Shown piece by piece: positions 1-8,017 of a stretch of 64,000 nt of DNA. This DNA comes from Turicibacter sanguinis (GTDB lineage Bacteria > Bacillota_I > Bacilli_A > MOL361 > Turicibacteraceae): assembly GCF_013046825.1 (NCBI RefSeq), contig NZ_CP053187.1:2700001-2764000 (forward strand). Direction: 5' to 3'. The position numbers and the translations under genes are program-made. How positions within the stretch are numbered: position 1 is the stretch's first letter; every line of letters starts with the position of its first letter. The notes under the pieces were generated by a model. It did not search any database and was not told where the DNA came from. It saw only the letters and a list, made by a program, of their open reading frames with translations.

Positions 1-511
1 CGAGTAATGTTCCATAACAAAGAATAACTAAAGATAAAATATATAATCCAATTGCTGTCATTAATGGAACGAAAATCCCATAAATTACAGATCCAATGAA
101 TCCGCCACCTACTGTAAAGGTCGTATTTAAGACATCATTATTCCAATAATAATTAACCATCCCGGAAAGCAACGGTGTATTGTGTGCATTAAATTCACGA
201 TAAACCGGGAGATGACTAAATGAAATAAAAGCAATAAACATTAAATAGTAACCAATTTGACGCGTCGTAAAAAACGTCGGAACTTTTCGACTAAAAATCA
301 TTTTACCACCATTGATAATCATCGCCAGAGCCACTACCCAAAAAAACTCACCAAAAACAAATAAGAAAATTCGCTTCAAAAAAGTTCCGATAATTCCAAG
401 TTGACCTAGAGTTAAAATAGATAATAAGATTAAGCCAATTCCAATTAACTCAATATATAAATCCGTAACAAACGTTTGTTTTTTTTGTTTCACTTTCTTT
501 TTTTGTGCCAT
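1..511 (-). CDS. spoIIIE: SpoIIIE/FtsK-type DNA translocase, N-terminal part (cut by window edge)
   Basis: The reverse complement reads openly from an ATG at 511 to the window edge (170 residues), with a GAGGG ribosome site about 7 bases upstream. After a lysine-rich cytoplasmic start there are hydrophobic segments near residues 18-38, 46-66, 85-100 and 138-170, which is the four-helix membrane anchor of FtsK/SpoIIIE. The phrases LGQLGIIG, GEFFW and VGGGFIGS match the conserved anchor of this family. The motor and gamma domains lie outside the window. In Bacillus subtilis spoIIIE also lies close to the dapA/rnjB region, which supports the name. SpoIIIE pumps the chromosome into the forespore; a vegetative FtsK role cannot be excluded from this fragment. 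Confidence 0.8.
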   Translation of the reverse strand, partial: MAQKKKVKQKKQTFVTDLYIELIGIGLILLSILTLGQLGIIGTFLKRIFLFVFGEFFWVVALAMIINGGKMIFSRKVPTFFTTRQIGYYLMFIAFISFSHLPVYREFNAHNTPLLSGMVNYYWNNDVLNTTFTVGGGFIGSVIYGIFVPLMTAIGLYILSLVILCYGTLL

Positions 512-616
512 AATAATCCCTCTATTACTTCATAATCGTACTTTACTTATTATCTCATAAAATCCCTAATTTTCCATTAATATCTGACGTTCTTTTTTTA
601 GAAATCTTGAACTAAG

Positions 617-645
617 TCAAAAACAGCTGCCGTTTGGCAGCTGTT
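617..645 (-). terminator. Intrinsic terminator after rnjB
   Basis: A perfect 10-bp inverted repeat (AACAGCTGCC, loop of 4) lies 9 bases after the rnjB stop codon and is followed on the minus strand by five T residues. Confidence 0.8.
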
Positions 646-653
646 CAATTGGA

Positions 654-2405
654 TTATAAATTAAATTCTTCTACAATTGGAATAATAATGGGTTTACGTT
701 TTGTCTTGTTAAACAATAACTTCCCAATTTTATCACGTAATTCTTGACGTAATCCTTGCCAGTTTACATATTGTTCTGTCACAAATTGACCAATAATATT
801 TCGAACCAACTCATCAAGTGCCGCATATAACTCTTCATTACCTTTTTCGTAAACAAATCCTTTACTCACAATTTGTGGTCCTGCGACAATTTCTTTTGTA
901 TTTTTATTTAAATTAGCAATCACCACAATAATTCCATCATTGGCCATTAATTGACGATCACGTAAGACCACACTTCCGATATCACCCACGCCCAATCCAT
1001 CAACTAATACTTGATCAATTTGAATATGTTCCGTATGATTAACTAATTCACCTTGTTGAAATTCAACCACATCACCATTATCTAACAAAATAACATTTTC
1101 TGTATTATATCCCATTTTCTCAGCAATTTTAGCATGAGCGACTAAATTACGATATTCTCCAATAACAGGCATAATGTATTGTGGTTTTAATAAGTTCATC
1201 ATTAATTTCAAATCTTCACTACTTGCGTGAGAAGAAGGTAATAAATTTTTATTAATCGCAACCACACTTGCCCCTGTACGGTATAATAAATCTAGTGTGC
1301 GAGCTGCTTTAATTTCATTTCCTGGAATAGGAGCAGTTGCCACAATAACCGTATCACTTTTTTCAATATGAATTAAACGATCCTGATGTTTTGCCATGCG
1401 AATCAAGGCATTAAATGGTTCGTAGCGATTTCCAGTTGCTAAAACAACAAGATTAGACAGATTATTATCATTTTTTTCATCGATATACAGTAAATTCATG
1501 AGCGCAGATTTCGGAATTCGCAAATAACCAAGTTTAACCGAAATATCAACAATACGTTGCATCTTACGTCCAATAATGGCAATCTTACGTCCATTTTGAA
1601 TCGCTAAATCAATCACTAATTGAATACGATGTAAATCCGATGAATAAAGCGAACAAATAATGCGCCCCTCAGCACGTGAAAAAGCTTCTTCTAATTCATA
1701 AGTTAAAGAACTGCCTGTACTTGTATGCCCTGATTTTTCGGCATTGATACTCTCCGATAATAAACAAAGAACACCTTCCTTTGAAATTTCAGAAATACGT
1801 GCATAATTAGTTTGATAACGCCCCTTAGCACTTTGATCGAATGTAAAATCAGACGTATATACAATCACTCCATCTGTTGTATGAATACAAATCGCAACAG
1901 AATCTGGAATGCTGTGAGTTGTTTTGAAGAATGTGACTTTTATATCTCCAAAAAATAGCTCGTTATTTTCTCGAATTTTATATAATTTATAGTTTTTAAA
2001 ATCAAGTCCATTTTCACTAAGTGAATCTTCTACTAATGCCATCGTTAAGCGTGTCCCATAAATTGGAACATTAATCAAACTCAATAATTGAGGTAAGGCC
2101 CCGATGTGATCTTCATGCCCATGTGATAAGAAAATCCCTTGTACACGTGACACATTCTCTTTTAAATAAGTAAAATCTGGAATTACCGCATCAACACCCA
2201 GCAAATCTTCAGTTGGATATTTCAACCCTGCATCTAAAACAAATATTTTATCATTTACTTCTACCACATATAAATTTTTTCCGTTTTCATCTAATCCGCC
2301 TAATGCAAATACTTTGATTTTTTGTTCAACTACTGATGACACATTTTTATCGCTATCAAAACTGCTATCACTTGATAACAGGTTACATTTTTGACAACGA
2401 TTCAC
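654..2405 (-). CDS. rnjB: Ribonuclease J (metallo-beta-lactamase/beta-CASP RNase)
   Basis: This is an RNase J-family protein for mRNA decay and rRNA maturation. It has a metallo-beta-lactamase fold with SHGHEDH at residues 94-100, His164 and Asp186, then a beta-CASP domain and the C-terminal domain typical of RNase J. The motif that reads PIHGEYR in B. subtilis RNase J1 reads PVIGEYR here (residues 413-419), so the last histidine metal ligand is replaced by isoleucine. His393 in the preceding S-H-A-S segment is kept. The start is uncertain. The GTG at 2405 overlaps the strong ribosome site AAAGGAGGTGA, and the only correctly spaced start (a TTG) runs into a stop after four codons. The next in-frame GTG is at 2342. 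It lies beside the dap genes as in Bacillus. The J1 versus J2 assignment is inference. Confidence 0.9.
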   Translation of the reverse strand: MNRCQKCNLLSSDSSFDSDKNVSSVVEQKIKVFALGGLDENGKNLYVVEVNDKIFVLDAGLKYPTEDLLGVDAVIPDFTYLKENVSRVQGIFLSHGHEDHIGALPQLLSLINVPIYGTRLTMALVEDSLSENGLDFKNYKLYKIRENNELFFGDIKVTFFKTTHSIPDSVAICIHTTDGVIVYTSDFTFDQSAKGRYQTNYARISEISKEGVLCLLSESINAEKSGHTSTGSSLTYELEEAFSRAEGRIICSLYSSDLHRIQLVIDLAIQNGRKIAIIGRKMQRIVDISVKLGYLRIPKSALMNLLYIDEKNDNNLSNLVVLATGNRYEPFNALIRMAKHQDRLIHIEKSDTVIVATAPIPGNEIKAARTLDLLYRTGASVVAINKNLLPSSHASSEDLKLMMNLLKPQYIMPVIGEYRNLVAHAKIAEKMGYNTENVILLDNGDVVEFQQGELVNHTEHIQIDQVLVDGLGVGDIGSVVLRDRQLMANDGIIVVIANLNKNTKEIVAGPQIVSKGFVYEKGNEELYAALDELVRNIIGQFVTEQYVNWQGLRQELRDKIGKLLFNKTKRKPIIIPIVEEFNL

Positions 2406-2923
2406 CTCCTTTATATCTTGAATTAACGTTAAAGCATTTCGTTGTAACGGACGTTTTTTTGCTTTTAACTTTTAAATAAATGGTTTTAAATCACAATCCT
2501 GTCCTCTTCTCATGGGACTTCAAATGTACAATTCCTTCTAAAGTACGTTTACTTATTTTGAAGATGCTTAATGTTATTTTTGAATTACTTTCCTAAACGT
2601 CAATATCAATAGGTTTTGTTCTCAATCTTAAATTAGTTCTATTTCTTCGAACAATATCCTACCCTCAAAATTAAAATAAATAAAAATGATTCATAAAAAT
2701 TAAAAAACATGGCATCCCATCAATAAACTTAAAATTTGAGAAAAAGACCTAATCCTTATTACTCTTTACATTCTTGTAAGATAATAAGTCTGTCAAATTC
2801 TCTCAATTATCATTTAAAAGAAACTGCGTAATCTCTATATTCATTATAGTACACAACGCAAGATAATGACAAGTATATCCTTCTTTTTTATTTAACATTC
2901 GCTTTTTTCCTCTTTAAAATACG
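2406..2923. other. Long intergenic region upstream of rnjB
   Basis: About 520 bases separate rnjB from the dapA terminator. The sequence is very AT-rich. I see no open frame with a convincing ribosome site, and no riboswitch or tRNA. It presumably carries the rnjB promoter, but no match to a sigma-A promoter stood out. Confidence 0.5.
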
Positions 2924-2957
2924 AAAAAACGTCTGTCACACTTCAAACAGACGTTTT
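2924..2957 (-). terminator. Intrinsic terminator after dapA
   Basis: An 11-bp inverted repeat (AAAACGTCTGT, arms 2926-2936 and 2947-2957) is followed on the minus strand by a run of six T. It closes the dpaA-asd-dapG-dapA operon. Confidence 0.85.
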
Positions 2958-2962
2958 GATTC

Positions 2963-3844
2963 TTATTCATCTATCAAATCTTTGATTTCATTAAATAAAT
3001 CTAATGCCTCAAACTGATCCATCTCTACAAGGGGTAAACGAAGTGATCCGACATCCATTCCCATTTGATTTAAAATCGCTTTGATTGGAATCGGATTCGT
3101 GGTACTAAACAATCCTTTATAAAGTGGCATTAATTTATTTTGTAAAGCTTCCGCCTCTTCTAATTTTCCTTCTTTAAATAATTTATAGATTTGATTCATT
3201 TGTAACCCTGCTACATGTGAAGCAACTGAAACAACCCCAGCTCCTCCAAGTTTTAATGCTTCTAAATAATTAGAATCGTCGCCACTATATAAGGCAAAAT
3301 CGGAAGGCATTACTTCTTTAAGTTGTTTTAATAATGTTAAGTCACCGCTTGAATCTTTAATTCCGACAACATTTTTAAGTTGTGCTAACTCCAAAATGGT
3401 TTCTAAATCTAAACTAACCCCCGTACGCGATGGAATATTGTATAAAATAATAGGTAAATCTGTTGAATTTGCCACTTCTTTATAATGCGTTAATAAGCCA
3501 ATTTTATTTGGTTTATTATAATATGGAGTAACCACCAAAACACCATCAGCACCAATTTCTTCTGCTAATTTAACATTATGAATCGTTGTTTTCGTATTAT
3601 TAGTTCCAACACCACAAATAATAGGGACACTTCCGCCTGCAAAATCAACTGCTGTTTCCCAAATACGCAAACGTTCAATTGCTGTTAATGTTGGGGCTTC
3701 CCCTGTTGTCCCTGTAATGACTAGACTGGTTGATCCGTGTTTTAATAAATGAATAATCAGTTTTCTTAAGCTACCAACATTGAGCTGATTATATTCATCA
3801 AAAGGTGTAACCATTGCCGTAATAACCGGACCAAAACTATTCAT
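2963..3844 (-). CDS. dapA: 4-Hydroxy-tetrahydrodipicolinate synthase
   Basis: DapA condenses pyruvate with aspartate semialdehyde, the branch step toward diaminopimelate, lysine and spore dipicolinate. The 293-residue TIM-barrel protein shows GTTGE at residues 45-49, the catalytic tyrosine in LYNIPSR (Tyr135) and the Schiff-base lysine in GIKDSSG (Lys163). The ATG at 3844 is preferred over one three codons upstream (3853), because the upstream ATG abuts the GAGAAGG ribosome site and family members begin at this methionine. It is the last gene of the dpaA-asd-dapG-dapA operon, 20 bases from dapG, the same order as in B. subtilis. Confidence 0.96.
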   Translation of the reverse strand: MNSFGPVITAMVTPFDEYNQLNVGSLRKLIIHLLKHGSTSLVITGTTGEAPTLTAIERLRIWETAVDFAGGSVPIICGVGTNNTKTTIHNVKLAEEIGADGVLVVTPYYNKPNKIGLLTHYKEVANSTDLPIILYNIPSRTGVSLDLETILELAQLKNVVGIKDSSGDLTLLKQLKEVMPSDFALYSGDDSNYLEALKLGGAGVVSVASHVAGLQMNQIYKLFKEGKLEEAEALQNKLMPLYKGLFSTTNPIPIKAILNQMGMDVGSLRLPLVEMDQFEALDLFNEIKDLIDE

Positions 3845-3863
3845 TCTTCTCACATCCTTCTCA

Positions 3864-4901
3864 TTAAGTTAAGTTACAGTGCAAGAAATTAAGAGTATCC
3901 TCAAGTTTCATTGCACTCACATAGTATGTTTCTTCTTTAGGCGAACGTTGTTGATTAATCAAACTGACTCGCACATAATTTTCCTCTTTTTGATAACTAA
4001 TTTTATTTTCTGTTAAGTAGTCTTCTACGACTTTCTCATCTTGACTGGAAGCATACCAATAAAGTCCGTGTTTAGTAAGTGGCTGACAATTAATAGGAGT
4101 GGTCACCCCTACTAATTCATAGCGAGTATAACCCGTTTTATAAGCTAGACTAATACTACTAATTTCCTCTTCTACGACATAAGTTCCAATATGATCGGCT
4201 GTTGTTGATCGAAGTCGAAGTTTAACATGATTTTGTTTAGCAAGTTCAACTGCCTTTAAATGAATAACCTTAGCACCTCTAGCCGCTAATGCAATTAAGT
4301 TATCATAACTTATTTTCTCTAATACCCTTGCATTTTTAACTAATTTTGGATCAGCAGTCATAACACCTTCAACATCTGAATAAATATCAACATAAACGGC
4401 ATGGAGGGCTGCTCCGAGTGCAACGGCTGACGTATCACTTCCACCTCGACCAAGCGTTGTGATTTCATTTTCTGATGTGGTTCCGACAAATCCTGGTACA
4501 ACCACTACTTGATACTCTTTTAATTGACTTAACAAATAATCCGTTTCAACCTTTTCAATATTTGCATTACTAAAATTTCGGTCTGTTTTAATTCCAACCT
4601 CATTTGGTGCTAAGGCACAAGCCTTCAAGCCTTCTTGTTGTAAAAAATCAGACATCACAATACTTGAAATTACTTCACCACAAGAGATAAGACGATCACT
4701 TTCCTTTTTACTTAGATGATAAGCAACGAGTGATTTTAACGTATCTGTCGCGTAGGGGGCTCCAACTCGCCCCATAGCTGACACGACAACAACTACTCTA
4801 TATCCAGCATTTACTTCCCGTCTAATATGTTTAAATGCCTCATATCTTGTTTTTTCATCACAAACTGAAGTTCCACCAAACTTTAAAACCACGATATCCA
4901 T
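3864..4901 (-). CDS. dapG: Aspartokinase, shortened C-terminus
   Basis: Aspartate kinase phosphorylates aspartate, the first step of the lysine/dipicolinate pathway. The N-terminus MDIVVLKFGGTSV carries the KFGGTS nucleotide motif, and the GRGGSDTSA and DVEGVMTADP motifs of the amino-acid kinase fold are present. The ATG at 4901 sits one base after the asd stop with AGGTGA 6 bases upstream, so it is preferred over a GTG at 4910. At 345 residues it is clearly shorter than B. subtilis DapG (about 404). The part after the catalytic domain is only about 110 residues, and I cannot recognise two ACT domains in it. Feedback regulation is therefore probably altered (inference). The operon position fits the DapG class. 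Confidence 0.93.
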   Translation of the reverse strand: MDIVVLKFGGTSVCDEKTRYEAFKHIRREVNAGYRVVVVVSAMGRVGAPYATDTLKSLVAYHLSKKESDRLISCGEVISSIVMSDFLQQEGLKACALAPNEVGIKTDRNFSNANIEKVETDYLLSQLKEYQVVVVPGFVGTTSENEITTLGRGGSDTSAVALGAALHAVYVDIYSDVEGVMTADPKLVKNARVLEKISYDNLIALAARGAKVIHLKAVELAKQNHVKLRLRSTTADHIGTYVVEEEISSISLAYKTGYTRYELVGVTTPINCQPLTKHGLYWYASSQDEKVVEDYLTENKISYQKEENYVRVSLINQQRSPKEETYYVSAMKLEDTLNFLHCNLT

Positions 4902-4902
4902 T

Positions 4903-5940
4903 TCAATCACCTAACAATCCATGACGATGCATATAATAAGCAATTTGAACACTATTTAGAGCTGCTCCTTTTAGAATGTTATCCGCAACAATCCAAAGAT
5001 GAATCACATCGTCTTCAAATAAATCCTTCCGTATTCTTCCTACATAAACATCATCGTGATGCGCTAAATAATAAGCCATCGGATATTTTTGAGATTCAAT
5101 CTCATCATAAAGGACGACATCCGATGAGTTTTTGAATAAATCCATAATTTCTTGGCGATTTTGAACGGGACCTTTTAGCTTCACAGTCGCACAAACACTA
5201 TGTCCATATCGCACGGGAACCCTAGCACACGTTGCATTGACCTTAAGACTTGAATCGCTTAAAATTTTTCGTGTTTCATTAATCATCTTAATTTCTTCTT
5301 TGGTGTATCCATTCTCCATAAACACATCAATCTGGGGAATAACATTGTGTGCCATTTGATAATGAACTTTATCTGATCGGGTCGGTAAAATTTGTGGAAC
5401 ATAATCATCTTGTTCCAACTCTTGATTATATTCATATAACGCTTTGGCTCCCGCACCTGAAATCGCCTGATAAGTTGCTACATTGACCGATTCAATGCCG
5501 TAAACATCCATTAAAGGTTTTAAAGCAACCACTAATTGAATCGTTGAACAATTTGGATTAGCAATTAACTTCATTTCATGAGTTAAAACGTCTGCATTTA
5601 CCTCGGGAACCACGAGTGGAATATCTTGATGCATTCTAAATGCACTTGTATTATCAATGACGACAGCACCTTTAGAAACCGCAATCGGTGCAAATTTTTC
5701 TGACACACTTCCTCCAGCACTAAAAAAAGCAAGATCGATTCCATCGAAAGAATTTTCCGTCAATTCTTCAATGATGAGGGGTTGCCCTTTAAATACCATG
5801 CTTTTCCCAGCCGAACGGCTTGATGCCAATAACTTTAATGAAGTCACCGGAATAGGATAACGTTCTAATGTTTCAACCATACTTTTTCCAACTTCACCAC
5901 TTGCGCCTACAATCGCAACCGAATATCCGTATCGGTTCAT
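4903..5940 (-). CDS. asd: Aspartate-semialdehyde dehydrogenase
   Basis: Asd reduces aspartyl phosphate to aspartate semialdehyde, the substrate of DapA. The NADP-binding motif GASGEVG is at residues 12-18, the catalytic cysteine is in NPNCS (Cys131), and the substrate-binding R-x-x-H pair is in VPVRYGHS (Arg244, His247). At 345 residues it has normal length. The ATG at 5940 has a GGGGAGA ribosome site formed by the last codons of dpaA, and the stop codon is one base from the dapG start, so the three genes are tightly coupled. Confidence 0.97.
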   Translation of the reverse strand: MNRYGYSVAIVGASGEVGKSMVETLERYPIPVTSLKLLASSRSAGKSMVFKGQPLIIEELTENSFDGIDLAFFSAGGSVSEKFAPIAVSKGAVVIDNTSAFRMHQDIPLVVPEVNADVLTHEMKLIANPNCSTIQLVVALKPLMDVYGIESVNVATYQAISGAGAKALYEYNQELEQDDYVPQILPTRSDKVHYQMAHNVIPQIDVFMENGYTKEEIKMINETRKILSDSSLKVNATCARVPVRYGHSVCATVKLKGPVQNRQEIMDLFKNSSDVVLYDEIESQKYPMAYYLAHHDDVYVGRIRKDLFEDDVIHLWIVADNILKGAALNSVQIAYYMHRHGLLGD

Positions 5941-5943
5941 TCT

Positions 5944-6777
5944 TTATCTCCCCTTTTTATCAGCAGTCGCAATATAATTGGTTAAAAAGCGGAAAAGATA
6001 ATAAGCTGCTGTTTTAGGAGCAACAATACTTGGAAGCGATCCAGCCAATTCTGCCTGTATTCCGATTTGTTTTGCATAATCAAAGTCGACTCCACCTGGT
6101 TTACTACTTACATCAATAATATAGCAATCTTTTGGAACATAATTTAAAGCTTCTTCATCTAACACCATAGCTGGAACAGTATTTACAATCACATCATAAT
6201 GTTGCAAATCTTCAACCATTAAATCAATATGAATAGGCGTTAATCCCATTTCAAACAATCTCGCCTCGTCTTTTTTCTTTCTAAAGGTCACGGTGACATG
6301 CGCACCTAACGCTTTCAAATCTCTGGCAATGGTTTGACCTGTTCTACCTGCCCCAATCACTAATATTTCAGCTTGATGAATCGTTATTTCTGTGTTTTTA
6401 ATAATATTAAAAATAACGCCTTCTGCTGTTGGAATAGAATTATAAATAGCCACTTCATCATAGTCAAAAATTACTTCACATTTTCTAGGGACAACTTGAA
6501 GCAATTCAACTAATTTCGGGTATTTAATTGGGGTTAAAATGGTACAATCTTCGGGTAAACTCAAGAGCACTTCTTCACTTAATCGCAAATTGGTATTTGC
6601 AATTTTCCCACTTGCACTAATTCCTCCAAACGGCAAAATAAAATAACGAGTTTGCTTTAAAATATTAAAATCAAAACTCAATGATTCCGGATGATACTCA
6701 ACTAAATCAAGTCCACTTTCTCGAATAAAACCAGTTAAGTAATTCATTCGCTTATCATTATTAATAATTAAAATCAT
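5944..6777 (-). CDS. dpaA: Dipicolinate synthase subunit A
   Basis: DpaA (SpoVFA) makes the dipicolinic acid of the spore core in the mother cell, normally together with the flavoprotein DpaB. Family hallmarks are AIYNSIPTAEG near residues 110-120, the Rossmann motif GAGRTG at 142-147, a PGG motif near 228 and IVAPKTA near 257. At 277 residues it is slightly shorter than B. subtilis DpaA (297). AGGTGA lies 8 bases before the ATG. The next gene is asd at 3 bases, whereas in Bacillus dpaB lies between them; no dpaB is present in this window. A sigma-K-type promoter lies about 35 bases upstream. Confidence 0.93.
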   Translation of the reverse strand: MILIINNDKRMNYLTGFIRESGLDLVEYHPESLSFDFNILKQTRYFILPFGGISASGKIANTNLRLSEEVLLSLPEDCTILTPIKYPKLVELLQVVPRKCEVIFDYDEVAIYNSIPTAEGVIFNIIKNTEITIHQAEILVIGAGRTGQTIARDLKALGAHVTVTFRKKKDEARLFEMGLTPIHIDLMVEDLQHYDVIVNTVPAMVLDEEALNYVPKDCYIIDVSSKPGGVDFDYAKQIGIQAELAGSLPSIVAPKTAAYYLFRFLTNYIATADKKGR

Positions 6778-6810
6778 TATCTATCACCTACCTCAAGTTT
6801 TCTTACGTTG

Positions 6811-6841
6811 TATTTTATGACTTTTAACCCCTAGTGGTGAC
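6811..6841 (-). promoter_or_regulatory. Sigma-K-type promoter of the dpaA operon
   Basis: On the minus strand a -35 element GTCACC (6841-6836) and a -10 element CATAAAATA (6819-6811) are 16 bases apart. Both fit the sigma-K consensus (GKMACM and CATANNNTA) at the expected spacing, and the dpaA ribosome site follows. Sigma-K control of dipicolinate synthase is established in B. subtilis. The match is seen in the sequence; promoter activity is inferred. Confidence 0.65.
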
Positions 6842-6877
6842 AGTAATCGAGGTTCTTCTCTACTTATTGCTTTCAAA

Positions 6878-6916
6878 GAAAAAGAGCCTAATTTTAAAAA
6901 TTAGACTCTTTTTTTC
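6878..6916 (-). terminator. Intrinsic terminator after the YlxY-type gene
   Basis: An inverted repeat AAGAGcCTAATTTT / AAAATTAGaCTCTT with one mismatch is bordered by an A-run and a T-run, so it could stop transcription in either direction. It lies between the deacetylase-like gene and the dpaA promoter. Confidence 0.75.
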
Positions 6917-6921
6917 ACCTT

Positions 6922-7857
6922 TTATTTTGTACATTCTGGACGAGTTCCCGCTACCATTTCATCAACTGTTTTAAATTGATACCCTTTTTCTTTTAACTGA
7001 TTAATCATTGGCTCTAAAGCAATGACCGTTTCAGGTTTAGGATGCATTAAGATTAAGGTCCCAGGTTCAACCTTACTCATCACACGATTAATCATTTGAT
7101 CAGCACTTCCTCCCATCCAATCAATGGTATCTGCTGTCCAAAGAATAGTATACATCGATTGATCCGCTGCAGCCTTTAGGGTTCGATCATTAAACTCACC
7201 ACCAGGAGGGGCAAAATAAACAATTGGTTCATTGATAATTGATGATAACACGTCATTCGTTTTCGTGATTTCTTCTACATATTGCTCATATGTATATCCT
7301 CCCCATTTTGAGGGATGAGAATACGAATGATTTCCAATTAAATGTCCATCTGTATATAATTTAGAAACCTGATTTTTATGTTTTTCAGCATAACGACCTT
7401 CAACAAAGAAGTTTGCTTTTACCCCTAGTCGATCCAAAATCGTAATCATTTTATCTAGTTCCTCTTCACCCCAAGCTACATTTATTAATAAAGAAACATA
7501 ATTTCCTTCTTCATTTCCTTTGTAAATGGGTTCATTTCTAAAATCTTCTGGACTATTTTGATAAGGGATACTTTTACACATTAGTAAAGATTCATCAAAA
7601 CTTCCATTTAATAACATATTATTATAAGATAATTCATAATCTATCTCTGCTCCCATCAATCCCGGAACAAATTTAAACACAGAATCTTTTCGTGGTTCAA
7701 CCGGATCTTGACGGTGATTTTGCATGTAATCCATCAATTGAATGGAAATTTCATCATTCATATTGGCAACGGGGGATGATTTTTGAAAAAAATTCAAACT
7801 AATCACAATGCTAACATACCCTACGATGGCGAGTAAGGTTACGATATTTTGTTTCAT
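6922..7857 (-). CDS. YlxY-like polysaccharide deacetylase-family protein
   Basis: A 311-residue membrane-anchored protein with one N-terminal helix (residues about 5-24) and an extracellular NodB-type carbohydrate esterase domain (about 120-300). Motif 2 is intact (HSYSH, His177 and His181), and PPGG near 220, TADTIDW near 243 and LILMHP near 275 follow. Motif 1, normally T-F-D-D-G with the catalytic and metal-binding aspartates, reads NVAWGEE (126-132), so hydrolytic activity is doubtful. To my recollection B. subtilis YlxY, next to pnpA, has a similar motif, which would explain both sequence and position. The small genes mlpA and ymxH that separate ylxY from spoVFA in Bacillus are absent. 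An AGAGGTG ribosome site precedes the ATG. Confidence 0.82.
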   Translation of the reverse strand: MKQNIVTLLAIVGYVSIVISLNFFQKSSPVANMNDEISIQLMDYMQNHRQDPVEPRKDSVFKFVPGLMGAEIDYELSYNNMLLNGSFDESLLMCKSIPYQNSPEDFRNEPIYKGNEEGNYVSLLINVAWGEEELDKMITILDRLGVKANFFVEGRYAEKHKNQVSKLYTDGHLIGNHSYSHPSKWGGYTYEQYVEEITKTNDVLSSIINEPIVYFAPPGGEFNDRTLKAAADQSMYTILWTADTIDWMGGSADQMINRVMSKVEPGTLILMHPKPETVIALEPMINQLKEKGYQFKTVDEMVAGTRPECTK

Positions 7858-7977
7858 TTTCTGACACCTCTAATTTTATGACAAGTATTTAACATAAATC
7901 TTTTACATTTTACCCAAAATAAAGTTAACCTATACTCAAATTATTTTTTCACATTCTTAAAAATACCTTAAAAAATA

Positions 7978-8015
7978 AAAAAAGTCCTATTGTATCCCCT
8001 ACAATAGGACTTTTT
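7978..8015 (-). terminator. Intrinsic terminator after pnp
   Basis: A perfect 15-bp stem (arms 7980-7994 and 8000-8014, loop of 5) ends in five T on the minus strand, immediately after the pnp stop codon. Confidence 0.9.
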
Positions 8016-8017
8016 GA

